From: Flammeovirgaceae bacterium UBA5008 | Lineage (GTDB): Bacteria; Bacteroidota; Bacteroidia; Cytophagales; Cyclobacteriaceae | Assembly (NCBI GenBank): GCA_002398365.1 | Contig: DGYK01000031.1 | Location: 25,301 to 89,300 of the forward strand | Reading direction: 5' to 3' | Length of the DNA stretch: 64,000 bases | Shown: positions 17,256 to 25,846 of the stretch, piece by piece | Position numbering within the stretch: position 1 is the first letter of the stretch | Layout: the number at the start of each line of letters is the position of its first letter | Notes under the pieces: generated by a model | The model's input: the letters and a program-made list of their open reading frames with translations, nothing else | What the model was told of the DNA's origin: nothing | Database searches by the model: none | Made by a program: the position numbers and the translations under genes

Positions 17256-18005
17256 TTATACCACCTTTTTTCGAATCTGTTTGGCGTAGGTTCGACTCAC
17301 CGGAAAGCTTTTACCACTTTGCATTTTTACAACCATACCTCCATTAAAGTGACGTTCAATTTCTTTTAGGTAATTGACATTTACAATGGTCGAGCGGTGT
17401 ACCCGAATAAAGATATCGGGATTCATCATTTCTTCCAGTTTGCCAATACCTGAGGAGCTTACAAATTGATCGTTTTTGGTTGAGATAATCGTGTAGTCGC
17501 CTGAGGCTTCTAAATAAACGATTTCCTCGACCGGTAGATTGAAGAGCTTTTCGGATTTCTGTACAAAAATATGAGAGTCGTAAGTGCCTTTATGATTAAC
17601 CTGCCGCAAACTGCCTAAGAGATTCTCTAAGCCACCATCTTCCATCTTTTTTCGTTTGAGCGCACGAGTGATGGCTTGCCGAAAGCGATCTTCATCCAAA
17701 GGCTTTAACAGATAATCAACGGCATTTTTCTCAAAAGCACGAATCGCATATTGATCATACGCAGTAATGAATATCACATATGGCTCATGATCAATTTCAT
17801 CCAATACTTCGAAGCCGGTCATGCCGGGCATCTGCACATCCAGAAAAATAAGATCAGGCTTTAGTTTGTTGATCTTTTCTACTGCTTCCGACCCTTTGGC
17901 ACACTCGTCTAATAGCTCAATCTCTTCCATTGATTCTAAATATTCGCGTAAAAGATCACGTGCCAGTTTTTCGTCATCAATAATAATGCAGGTCGATTTT
18001 GTCAT
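17256..18005 (-). CDS. LytTR-family response regulator
   Basis: 249 aa. The receiver domain (1-125) has the acidic pair D10-D11, phosphoacceptor D56 (LIFLDVQMPGMTG) and the conserved Lys in YLLKPLDEDRF. The LytTR DNA-binding domain (about 145-249) has VEEIVYLEASGDYTIISTKN, FIRVHRSTIVNVNYLKEI and the C-terminal FPVSRTYAKQIRKKV. The ATG overlaps the stop of the LytS-like kinase by 4 bases, so they form a cognate pair. Target genes are unknown. Confidence 0.96.
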   Translation of the reverse strand: MTKSTCIIIDDEKLARDLLREYLESMEEIELLDECAKGSEAVEKINKLKPDLIFLDVQMPGMTGFEVLDEIDHEPYVIFITAYDQYAIRAFEKNAVDYLLKPLDEDRFRQAITRALKRKKMEDGGLENLLGSLRQVNHKGTYDSHIFVQKSEKLFNLPVEEIVYLEASGDYTIISTKNDQFVSSSGIGKLEEMMNPDIFIRVHRSTIVNVNYLKEIERHFNGGMVVKMQSGKSFPVSRTYAKQIRKKVV

Positions 18006-19111
18006 ATACTTTTTGCTTCTAATTTTTCTTCTTTTGTAACCACCATTTTTTCTTCTACAAAGAATCGCACACTATATCCATTTTCAGTAGCCACCACTCT
18101 CAACCCTGACTGAGGCCCGAAGTAACTCTTCAAGCGTAAATCTGTGTTGGCCATTCCGATTCCACTCGAACTTCCGTCCATAACTTTTTTTGCTTTGGAG
18201 CCCAAGCCGTCATCTCGAACTTCGAACATGATTACTTTTCCGGAGCGTCTGACCAACAAAGAAATGGTGCCTCCATCTTCTTTTGGTCCAATACCATACT
18301 TCACTGAGTTTTCAATCAAAGGCTGGAGAATCATCGGAGGTATTTCAATATTCAGGCAGGTTATATCAATATCCTTCTCAAAACGTAACCGATCGCCAAA
18401 ACGTACTTGTTGAATTTTTAAATAATTTTCAATGAACACAATTTCGTCACTCAACTTTACCATCTCTTCGCTGTGTGCGTCCAATGCATAGCGAAAAATA
18501 TCGGAAAGGTTAGTGATTACTTTTCGCGCTTGTTCTTTGCTCGTATTCACCAACGTGCTGATCGAATTCAAGGTGTTAAACAGAAAGTGAGGATTAATTT
18601 GTGATTTGAGAAGAGAAATTTGCATTTCTTTATTTTTAATAGCCAGTAAACTCTTTTCTTTTTCCTGCCTTTGGATTCCCTGGAAATACCGAATCACATA
18701 ATAGATGCCTACTGTAATGATATACTGATCATGAAAGCGAAGTGCTTCCCAACTCAATAACTCCAACATGTATTCCTTCCAATGCTCAAAGTATACAAGC
18801 CCATCCATGTAATCATTGAAGTAGTAGGAGAGCGTACCCATTAAAAAAAAGAAAGAAATAATGCCAATCACATGCCCCGCAATCTGAATAACTGGCCTGA
18901 AAGAAGAAAGCCAATGTGACCAAAGAAAAATTAATATGATGAAGAGGCACAATGCTTCATATAAGAAGAAGGCATTCCATAATACATAATAAGCAGGATT
19001 AACTAACTGCCATTCAATAATGGCACTAATGGCAAAATTGATAAAATACCAAAGGCAGATCAGCCAATAGGCGCGTTTCCAGATTTTCGGTATGCGGTCA
19101 AGAAATTTCAA
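18002..19111 (-). CDS. LytS-like sensor histidine kinase (His_kinase family)
   Basis: 369 aa from a TTG start; no in-frame ATG was found upstream. Four hydrophobic helices (about residues 15-150) precede the His_kinase motif with H175 in SQINPHFLFNTLNSIS. The HATPase domain has PPMILQPLIENSVKYGIGP and a degenerate G box (VRDDGLGSK, SSGIGMANTDLRLKSYFG). This is the typical partner of LytTR regulators in Bacteroidota. The stop overlaps the regulator start by 4 bases. Confidence 0.94.
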   Translation of the reverse strand: MKFLDRIPKIWKRAYWLICLWYFINFAISAIIEWQLVNPAYYVLWNAFFLYEALCLFIILIFLWSHWLSSFRPVIQIAGHVIGIISFFFLMGTLSYYFNDYMDGLVYFEHWKEYMLELLSWEALRFHDQYIITVGIYYVIRYFQGIQRQEKEKSLLAIKNKEMQISLLKSQINPHFLFNTLNSISTLVNTSKEQARKVITNLSDIFRYALDAHSEEMVKLSDEIVFIENYLKIQQVRFGDRLRFEKDIDITCLNIEIPPMILQPLIENSVKYGIGPKEDGGTISLLVRRSGKVIMFEVRDDGLGSKAKKVMDGSSSGIGMANTDLRLKSYFGPQSGLRVVATENGYSVRFFVEEKMVVTKEEKLEAKSI

Positions 19112-19254
19112 GGAGGTAAGTTTCCTTATAAAAATAACAATTTGTAGGTAAACGCTTTTAATATCACATCTTAGCGATGAAATGACATATATTTCGTTGG
19201 ATAGCGATAATCTACCAACTAATTAAGTGCTAACTTGTGCGGAGTATCGTCTAC

Positions 19255-20460
19255 ATGAAGTATTGCCTTACCTGTTTGTGGATTTTGACGGCCTGGTTTT
19301 GTGAGGCACAACGAATCACCATTTCCGGCCGTATCGTGGATAAAGAAAACGAAGAGGCTCTTCCTTTCGCCTCCATAGGTATCCAAGGCAAGGCACTTGG
19401 CACCATCAGCAACCTGCAAGGTGATTTTGATTTTCATTTGGATAACAGTTTACGAAACGATATTCTGGTTGTCAATATGCTTGGCTACAAGTCATTTGAA
19501 CAGCCGGTTTGGTCGTTGTTAACTGACTCCCTCGTAATCCGTCTTGAACGGGCTAATTATCTATTGCAAGAGGTCACCATCAAAGATTCACTGAATGGAG
19601 GGGACATTATGCGTATTGCGATTTCACGAATGGGTGCGAACTATCCGGATCAACCCTTTTTAATGGAAGGCTTTTATCGCGATTTAAAGAAAGTAGCAGA
19701 TACCTACATTTCCCTGCTGGAGGCAGCCGTTGAAATTTATGATGAAAATTATGAACCGCCCCGAAATAAGTACAAGTTGCGCGAACGGGTTGCACTAAAA
19801 CAAGTGCGTAGAAGTTTAGGCTATGGAAGTAAGTTCACTACTTTTTTCGATCAGGGAAATTTATTGGAAGACCTTCTACTGCATAACAGCATTCGGTATC
19901 GCCACCTTCCGGAGGAAGATGAATTTCTGAACTTATTGACACGTGAGAAGGACAGTTATTTCAATAACCAACCGGTTTATGTGATTTCGTTGGCACAAGA
20001 TGGCATGAGTCTGTTTGTTGATAAAAAGACATTTGGCATCATCCATCTAGAAGATGAAAACATTTCAGATAATTTTGTCGGCAAAAAAGGTGGATTAATC
20101 AGTAAGTTGGTAAAAGTAAAGCGAGTGGTTGATTTTAAATCGTATGAAGGAAAATTATATCTCAATTATCTTACAGTGAATTCTCAGATTAACTGGTATG
20201 ATGCTAAAACAAATGATTTAAAATTTGAGACCGAATTGCAGCAACAACTTTTGATCAACGCCATCGATTTTAATACGAAGCGCAAGATCAATTCCCGTCA
20301 GAAAATGAAAAGTTATGGTTTGCAATTTCAGGATGATGCTTACGACAAAAATTTTTGGGATAACTATAATGTGATCAAAGAAAGCGCACTCGACAAAAAA
20401 ATCATTTTAGATCTAGAGAAAGAAGAGTCATTGGAAAGCCAATTTACAGATGGCAATTAA
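19255..20460 (+). CDS. Secreted protein with carboxypeptidase-regulatory-like domain
   Basis: 401 aa from the ATG at 19255, where the signal peptide begins (MKYCLTCLWILTAWFCEAQ). A GTG 6 codons upstream also lies in frame. Residues about 20-105 are a CarboxypepD_reg-like beta domain (ITISGRIVDKENEEALPFASIGIQGKALGTISNLQGDFDF). The remainder is a beta-rich domain found in DUF5686/CarboxypepD-associated proteins (FYRDLKKVADTYISLLEAAVEIYDENY). The location is probably the periplasm or outer membrane. Function unknown. Its stop shares 4 bases with the convergent Sua5 gene at the TTAA sequence. Confidence 0.8.
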   Translation: MKYCLTCLWILTAWFCEAQRITISGRIVDKENEEALPFASIGIQGKALGTISNLQGDFDFHLDNSLRNDILVVNMLGYKSFEQPVWSLLTDSLVIRLERANYLLQEVTIKDSLNGGDIMRIAISRMGANYPDQPFLMEGFYRDLKKVADTYISLLEAAVEIYDENYEPPRNKYKLRERVALKQVRRSLGYGSKFTTFFDQGNLLEDLLLHNSIRYRHLPEEDEFLNLLTREKDSYFNNQPVYVISLAQDGMSLFVDKKTFGIIHLEDENISDNFVGKKGGLISKLVKVKRVVDFKSYEGKLYLNYLTVNSQINWYDAKTNDLKFETELQQQLLINAIDFNTKRKINSRQKMKSYGLQFQDDAYDKNFWDNYNVIKESALDKKIILDLEKEESLESQFTDGN

Positions 20461-21080
20461 TATCCGAAGTCGCCTAGTCCCTGTCGTACCAACACAGGTT
20501 CTCCGGACGTAAAATCGATGATAGTAGAAGGAATGTTTCCGCCTTGCCCGCCACTGATCACCATATCAACTTTGTGCTTAAAATCTTCATAGATCTCCAG
20601 CGGATCAGTCGTATATTCTTTGATTAAGTCATCGTCTTTAATCGAAGAAGTAATCAATGGATTTCCTAACAGCTTCACAATTTCTACCGGAATGGCGTGA
20701 TTGGGGATTCGGATGCCTACCGTTTTTTTATTTACACCCAGTATTTTGGGCACATTGGAGTTTGACTCAAAAATAAATGTGAAAGGTCCGGGCAGTAATT
20801 TCTTCAACATCTTAAATGCTGGCGTATCAATCCGTTTTACGTACTCTGAAATGTGACTGAGGTCATTACAAATAAAAGATAAATTCATTTTTTGTGGCTT
20901 GATGTTTTCAATTTGGCAGAGCCTTTCTACAGCACGCTTATTCATCAAGTCACAGCCTATTCCGTAAATGGTATCGGTAGGATAAACAATCACACCTCCT
21001 TTTTGAAGTACGTCAATCACGCGGCTTATTTTTCGCGGTTCCGGATTGAGCGGGTGAATGGTAATAAACTCGGCTGCCAT
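20457..21080 (-). CDS. L-threonylcarbamoyladenylate synthase (Sua5/YciO/YrdC family)
   Basis: 207 aa from the ATG at 21080 (MAAEFITIHPLN). The frame continues upstream to 21191, but the family fold and the promoter both start here. YrdC-domain sequence is VIVYPTDTIYGIGCDLMNKRAVERL, LLPGPFTFIFESN and VGIRIPNH. It makes the threonylcarbamoyl-AMP used for the t6A modification of tRNA. It lacks a Sua5 C-terminal domain. The YciO subgroup (SSIKDDDLIKEYTTDPLEIYEDFKHKVDMVISGG) is a good match by phrase, and YciO has weaker proven activity, so the exact function is uncertain. Confidence 0.88.
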   Translation of the reverse strand: MAAEFITIHPLNPEPRKISRVIDVLQKGGVIVYPTDTIYGIGCDLMNKRAVERLCQIENIKPQKMNLSFICNDLSHISEYVKRIDTPAFKMLKKLLPGPFTFIFESNSNVPKILGVNKKTVGIRIPNHAIPVEIVKLLGNPLITSSIKDDDLIKEYTTDPLEIYEDFKHKVDMVISGGQGGNIPSTIIDFTSGEPVLVRQGLGDFGY

Positions 21081-21088
21081 AATGGCTA

Positions 21089-21096
21089 CAAAGTTA
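21089..21096 (-). promoter_or_regulatory. -7 box for the Sua5/YciO-like gene
   Basis: On the minus strand TAACTTTG fits TAnnTTTG and ends 8 bases before the ATG at 21080, so the transcript should be nearly leaderless. Confidence 0.45.
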
Positions 21097-21176
21097 GAAC
21101 GATTTAGCCGAACAACTGTGAAAATCATCCATCCCATTGAGAGCGGCAAATCATCACAAGTGTGCTGATACTTTCG

Positions 21177-21184
21177 TATTTTTG
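21177..21184 (+). promoter_or_regulatory. -7 box for mltG
   Basis: TATTTTTG fits TAnnTTTG and ends 15 bases before the ATG at 21200. It faces away from the Sua5-like promoter. Confidence 0.45.
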
Positions 21185-21199
21185 AGATCAATTTGAGTT

Positions 21200-22252
21200 A
21201 TGGCAGAAGTAAAGAAAGTTAAGCTTGTTTTGTTTTTAGTAGGATCGGTGTTGCTGATCTCATTTACGTTTTACGCTTACCAGATCATTTATGTACCTAA
21301 CATTTTGGTGGAAGGAGATGATCGGGTTTTTATTGTCAAACCCGGCTCCAGTTATCAAACTGTGCTTACGGACTTAGGTAAAGGACGCTTTGTCAATGAT
21401 ATGGTATCTTTTAGTTTCTTGGCTCGTCTCTCGGGCTATGATAAAAAAATTATTCCGGGTCGATTTATCCTGCGCAAAGGAATGACCAACCTGCAGGCGA
21501 TTAAGATTTTAAAGACGGGAAAACAAGAGCCTGTAAAAATTACATTTTCATACGTGCGGCTGACAGATGAATTGGCGGAAAAGCTAACGCGTAATATCGG
21601 AGTTTCAACTGATGAGTTTAAAGACGCACTAGATGACTTTGTTGAAAATAACAGCGATGGGTTTACAAAGGAAAATGTGCGTTGCATGTTTTTGCCCAAT
21701 ACCTACGAGGTTTATTTCAACGTGCAGCCTGGTGACTTGATTGAAAAAATGCACGAAGAATTCAACAAGTTCTGGAACGAAAAACGCAGACAAAAAGCGA
21801 AGGAAATTGGCTTAACACCGATTGAGGTTTCTATACTCGCATCTATTGTGCAGGCTGAAACAGTTAAACAAGATGAAGCACCCCTGATTGCTGGCTTGTA
21901 TTTAAACCGTCTAAAGAAAGACATTGCGTTGCAGGCAGACCCTACACTGGTTTACGCTTCCGGTGATTTTGGTTTGAAGCGTGTGTTGAATGGACACAAA
22001 GAAATTGATTCACCATATAATACATATAAATACGCAGGATTGCCTCCGGGGCCTATCAACGTGCCACAAATAGCAAGTATTGAAGCTGTACTCAACTACA
22101 AAAAGAGCAATTATTATTATATGTGCGCTAAGGAAGATTTTTCAGGCTATCATAATTTTGCTGCGAATCTGAGCGAGCACAATGTGAATGCTCGTAAATA
22201 TCAAAAAGCATTGACTGCTGAAATGAAGAAAGCCGAAGCAAACCGAAAATAA
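21200..22252 (+). CDS. mltG: Endolytic peptidoglycan transglycosylase MltG
   Basis: 350 aa. One N-terminal transmembrane helix (VLFLVGSVLLISFTFYAYQI) is followed by a LysM-like subdomain and the YceG catalytic domain. Recognisable sequence is FLPNTYEVYF, ILASIVQAET (the conserved Glu of the QAET segment is the catalytic position), LYLNRLKKDIALQADPTLVYA and YNTYKYAGLPPGPINVP. MltG cuts nascent glycan strands and leaves 1,6-anhydro-MurNAc ends. The stop overlaps the next start by one base (TAATG), and anmK lies two genes further on. Confidence 0.95.
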   Translation: MAEVKKVKLVLFLVGSVLLISFTFYAYQIIYVPNILVEGDDRVFIVKPGSSYQTVLTDLGKGRFVNDMVSFSFLARLSGYDKKIIPGRFILRKGMTNLQAIKILKTGKQEPVKITFSYVRLTDELAEKLTRNIGVSTDEFKDALDDFVENNSDGFTKENVRCMFLPNTYEVYFNVQPGDLIEKMHEEFNKFWNEKRRQKAKEIGLTPIEVSILASIVQAETVKQDEAPLIAGLYLNRLKKDIALQADPTLVYASGDFGLKRVLNGHKEIDSPYNTYKYAGLPPGPINVPQIASIEAVLNYKKSNYYYMCAKEDFSGYHNFAANLSEHNVNARKYQKALTAEMKKAEANRK

Positions 22253-22656
22253 TGTATACCTCTGAAACATTTGTGCGTGTACGCTATGGAGAGACCGACC
22301 AAATGGGTTATGTCTATTATGGAAACTATGCCATGTATTATGAAGTAGGTCGTGTAGAAAGTTTGCGACAGTTAGGGCTTACATACAAAGAATTGGAAGA
22401 CATGGGGGTGATGATGCCGGTGTTAGAAAACAAGTCGAAGTTTCATCAAGCAGCGCTGTACGATGATCACTTAAAAATTGTGACAACCATTCGAGAAAAG
22501 CCGGGTGTGCGCATCGCGTTTTATTATTCGATTTTTAACGGAGCCGGAAAACTGATTCATGAAGGCGAAACACACTTGGCATTTGTAGATAAAAAAACAG
22601 GCCGACCATGCAGGCCACCACAAGTATTTATGGATGTGCTGAAGCCTTATTTTTAG
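22252..22656 (+). CDS. Acyl-CoA thioesterase, YbgC/4-hydroxybenzoyl-CoA thioesterase family
   Basis: 134 aa hot-dog-fold protein. The family signature FVRVRYGETDQMGYVYYGNYAMYYEVGRVE contains the catalytic Asp (TDQMG). It hydrolyses acyl-CoA or acyl-ACP thioesters in the cytoplasm. The physiological acyl chain is unknown. It is coupled to mltG through a one-base overlap. Confidence 0.92.
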   Translation: MYTSETFVRVRYGETDQMGYVYYGNYAMYYEVGRVESLRQLGLTYKELEDMGVMMPVLENKSKFHQAALYDDHLKIVTTIREKPGVRIAFYYSIFNGAGKLIHEGETHLAFVDKKTGRPCRPPQVFMDVLKPYF

Positions 22657-22725
22657 GGTTTATCCGAGCAAAGCATCCAAGCATTAAGTAAATCTATTGA
22701 AGAAAGAAACATTGCAAATGGAATA

Positions 22726-23721
22726 ATGAAGTACGTAACCAGAAAGAGAATTCTTCAATATTCAACCGCACGCACCAGTCGTAGTTGGCTAAAGCAAATA
22801 AAGTTTAAGCGCTACGATGATTTATCGCTTTATAAATTTTTAAAAATATTTGGCCATAATATTCAGGAAGACGAAATTATGGATCGCGCTAACGGAGTGG
22901 CATTCAATTTTATTTTAGCTACATTTCCTGCTATCATTTTCCTTTTCACATTGTTGCCTTATATCTCTGTGTATTTTCCGGAGGTTACAACGGAATCGAT
23001 CATGGATTTTGTTAAAGAGTTTGTGCCGGCTACCATGTATGGTGCTATTGCTTCTACCATTTTTGACATCATTAGCAATCAGCGCGGTGGTTTGCTTACA
23101 TTCGGATTTATTTTTGCTTTGTTCCTCTCATCAAACGGAATGCTGGCATTGATGCGGGCCTTCAATGCATGTTACCGAACCGTAGAAAAGCGCCACTGGA
23201 TTCGGATGCGGCTTACTTCCTTAGCATTAACGATTATGCTGGCTTTAGTATTGGTTTCGGCAATTTTGCTGTTAGTAGTTGGGCAGTTTGCGTTGGACTA
23301 TGTAACGAGCCACCTTTCCGAGTTCAGTCACCTCAACTTAGACCAGTACACGATTTACTTCTTATTCATCCTCCGTTTTCTGGTTATCTTCATTGTGTTT
23401 TTTGTAGCCATTTCTTGTATTTATTTTTTCGGGCCAGCCGTGCATTACAATTGGAGCTTTTTCTCCATTGGCTCATTACTCGCAACACTTGCCATCTTAG
23501 GAGTGTCTTACGGATTTTCGTATTACATCACCAACTTCGGAAGTTATAACAAAGTGTATGGATCTATCGGAGCACTCATCGCATTAATGGCATGGATTCA
23601 ACTGGTGACTATTATTTTATTGTACGGTTATGAGATCAATGCAAGCTTACATTACGGTAGAAAGGTTGAAGCAGTAGAGGCCTTTCAACGCAAGTCCCGA
23701 ATAGAGAGGTCATCACGATAA
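22726..23721 (+). CDS. YihY/BrkB-family inner membrane protein
   Basis: 331 aa. A cytoplasmic N-terminus precedes six or so transmembrane helices. Family phrases are ANGVAFNFILATFPAIIFLFTLLPYI, FALFLSSNGMLALMRAFNACY, YFFGPAVHYNWSFFSIGSLLATLAILGVSYGFSYYITNFGSYNKVYGSIGALIALMAWIQL. The family was once called ribonuclease BN and is now considered a membrane protein of unclear role, possibly in lipid or ion movement. It lies between the thioesterase and anmK, with a 10-base gap to anmK. Confidence 0.92.
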   Translation: MKYVTRKRILQYSTARTSRSWLKQIKFKRYDDLSLYKFLKIFGHNIQEDEIMDRANGVAFNFILATFPAIIFLFTLLPYISVYFPEVTTESIMDFVKEFVPATMYGAIASTIFDIISNQRGGLLTFGFIFALFLSSNGMLALMRAFNACYRTVEKRHWIRMRLTSLALTIMLALVLVSAILLLVVGQFALDYVTSHLSEFSHLNLDQYTIYFLFILRFLVIFIVFFVAISCIYFFGPAVHYNWSFFSIGSLLATLAILGVSYGFSYYITNFGSYNKVYGSIGALIALMAWIQLVTIILLYGYEINASLHYGRKVEAVEAFQRKSRIERSSR

Positions 23722-23731
23722 TACTACGCAC

Positions 23732-24934
23732 ATGAATCAGCAAATCGAAAAGCTCTATCAAATCGCCAATAAAAAAGACAGGTTTATCATCGGTTTGATG
23801 TCGGGCACTTCGTTGGACGGATTAGATATTGCACTTTGTAAATTTCGTGGACAAGGGTTAGATACTCAGGTAGAGTTAGTCGCTTTTGAAACAGTAAGTT
23901 ATGATCCTTCATTTAAGCAGGAAATAAAAGCAGTATTTGCAAAAGAAGTAGCTAGCCTAGAAAAGGTTTGTTTGCTTAATCCTTGGGTAGCAAAGGTACA
24001 TGCAAAGATGATTATGCAGGTGTTAAGCAAATGGGGAATCAATACCGCGAGCGTAGATTTAATCGCGAGTCACGGACAGACTATTTATCACGCACCAGCC
24101 CGTCAGCATCAACAACAAAAATTTGGAAACGCGACATTACAAATTGGCGATGGAGATCATTTAGCCTTGGATACAGGAATCATTACAATAAGTGATTTCA
24201 GACAAAAACATATTGCGGCTGGAGGAGAAGGAGCCCCCTTAGCGGTGTACGGTGATTATCTGATTTTTTCAAGGAAAGGTGAAGATCGAATCCTGTTAAA
24301 TATCGGTGGCATAGCCAATTTTACTTTTTTGCCAGGCAACCTTCGTGCAGAAGAAGTATTTAGTACAGATGTAGGACCCGGCAACACATTGATGGATGCC
24401 CTTACACAGAAGCATTTTCCAGGAAAATATTTTGATGAGAATGCGAGTATTGCTAGGATGGGTAAGTGCCATCCTGAATTACTTCACGAGTTAAAGCAAA
24501 ATCCATTTTTTAATCTGTCGTTTCCAAAAACAACCGGCCCTGAAGTTTTTAATCTCGCTTATTTAGAACGCGCCCAACAAAAAACAAATACACTTCATCT
24601 GTCGGTGGAAGATTGTATGGCCACCCTCAATCAACTCACAGCCGATACGATTGTCGAAGCGATGAAGAAGACAATAGGCAACAGTTCGAATCCAGTCATA
24701 TATTCCAGTGGTGGTGGAATGCATAATCCTTTATTGATGGAACACATTCAAAGTCAACTGAAAGGCGCGCGATTTTTAACTACTACCTATCTTGGCATAA
24801 ATCCCGATGCAAAAGAAGCCGTATTGTTTGCCACCCTGGCAAATGAAAGCATTTGTGGAGGTCGAGTTTCGTTTGGCAACGGTAGAGAAGGAATTCCTTC
24901 GGTTACGATGGGAAAGATTTCTTTTCCAAATTAA
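23732..24934 (+). CDS. anmK: Anhydro-N-acetylmuramic acid kinase
   Basis: 400 aa. It phosphorylates and opens 1,6-anhydro-MurNAc to MurNAc-6-phosphate in peptidoglycan recycling. Diagnostic sequence is IGLMSGTSLDGLDIALC, ASHGQTIYHAP, TLQIGDGDHLA, LLNIGGIANFTFLP and FSTDVGPGNTLMDAL. Length is normal. Its position downstream of mltG links the enzyme that makes anhydro ends with the one that salvages them. It converges on the DeoR gene with a 10-base gap. Confidence 0.96.
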   Translation: MNQQIEKLYQIANKKDRFIIGLMSGTSLDGLDIALCKFRGQGLDTQVELVAFETVSYDPSFKQEIKAVFAKEVASLEKVCLLNPWVAKVHAKMIMQVLSKWGINTASVDLIASHGQTIYHAPARQHQQQKFGNATLQIGDGDHLALDTGIITISDFRQKHIAAGGEGAPLAVYGDYLIFSRKGEDRILLNIGGIANFTFLPGNLRAEEVFSTDVGPGNTLMDALTQKHFPGKYFDENASIARMGKCHPELLHELKQNPFFNLSFPKTTGPEVFNLAYLERAQQKTNTLHLSVEDCMATLNQLTADTIVEAMKKTIGNSSNPVIYSSGGGMHNPLLMEHIQSQLKGARFLTTTYLGINPDAKEAVLFATLANESICGGRVSFGNGREGIPSVTMGKISFPN

Positions 24935-24944
24935 ATGAATTGAA

Positions 24945-25694
24945 TTACATGAGTTCCAAACCTTTTTCCCGAAAAGGTGCCAACAGCGTATGCGATGGCT
25001 CTAACTCTGTAATGAGTGTGTGTACTTCACCTGTGGCGCAGATTTTGAATCGTTGAGAAGAATTAATTTTTTCAGAGATGGTGAGCACCACTGTTTTTTT
25101 GGCGGATTCCATCATTGCTTTTTTTAACTGAACCACTTCCCAGTCAAACTCGGTCAGCCCAGATTCCAGATCTAAATTACCGGTACCCATAAATAGGATG
25201 TCGGCTTTTAAGTGTGAAAGTGTTCGGATAGCATCACCCCCTAAAGCAATTTGCGCATCTTTCGAAAGGCGACCTCCAATAAAAATGGTTTCAACCAAAG
25301 GGTGTGCGATCAATTGCATGGCAACGGGCAAACTAGGTGTAAATACAGTGAGGCGAATATTGTCAGGAATCAATCGAGCCAACTCTAAGTTGGTAGTTCC
25401 TCCACTCATCAAAACCACACAATTTTCGTGTAGAAGTTTAACTGCTTTCGTAGCGATGGTGGATTTATGTTCGTGTGCGTAGATCTGATCTTCGCGATAG
25501 CTGTAAAGATGAAAGGAACTGGAAATGGCGCCACCGTGCACTTTTTTAATTTTGCCCTGCTCGTCCAAATGATTCAAATCGCGCCTGATGGTATCTTCAG
25601 AAACGTTGAGTTTTCGCGCAATGTCGGTCAGTAACACTCTGTTTCGGATTTTGACCTCATTTACAATATAGTTATAGCGCTCTTCGCGAAGCAT
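24945..25694 (-). CDS. DeoR/GlpR-family transcriptional regulator
   Basis: 249 aa. The N-terminal helix-turn-helix (MLREERYNYIVNEVKIRNRVLLTDIARKLNVSEDTIRRDLNHLDEQGKIKKVHGGA) is the DeoR signature. The DeoR C-terminal sugar-phosphate sensor domain follows (VLMSGGTTNLELARLIP, IFIGGRLSKDAQIALGG, ADILFMGTGNLDLESGLTEFD). These repressors respond to phosphorylated sugars. It is divergent from the SusC/D genes across a 152-base gap, which makes them its likely targets. Confidence 0.94.
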   Translation of the reverse strand: MLREERYNYIVNEVKIRNRVLLTDIARKLNVSEDTIRRDLNHLDEQGKIKKVHGGAISSSFHLYSYREDQIYAHEHKSTIATKAVKLLHENCVVLMSGGTTNLELARLIPDNIRLTVFTPSLPVAMQLIAHPLVETIFIGGRLSKDAQIALGGDAIRTLSHLKADILFMGTGNLDLESGLTEFDWEVVQLKKAMMESAKKTVVLTISEKINSSQRFKICATGEVHTLITELEPSHTLLAPFREKGLELM

Positions 25695-25754
25695 GGGGGT
25701 TTAGGGTTGTTGCACGATTTTACAAAATTTGCAGGATAACTTATTGTAATTGTC

Positions 25755-25810
25755 GAAAAAAAACGCAAATTCAAATCAAGTTTACGGTTTTTTGCGGTTT
25801 TGAAAAACGC
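25755..25810. promoter_or_regulatory. Candidate operator between the DeoR gene and susC
   Basis: A GAAAA...CGC motif occurs at 25755-25766 and 25802-25810 (GAAAAACGC). Between them GCGGTTTT at 25794-25801 forms an imperfect hairpin with the second copy. DeoR sites are often A/T-rich repeats of this sort. No clear TAnnTTTG box was found. Confidence 0.25.
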
Positions 25811-25846
25811 GATAAATGAATCCAATTAATTTAACCCACTTTCTAC

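Noticed and set aside
21081..21191. N-terminal extension of the Sua5-like protein
   Set aside because: The promoter box lies in this stretch and the family fold begins at the ATG at 21080.
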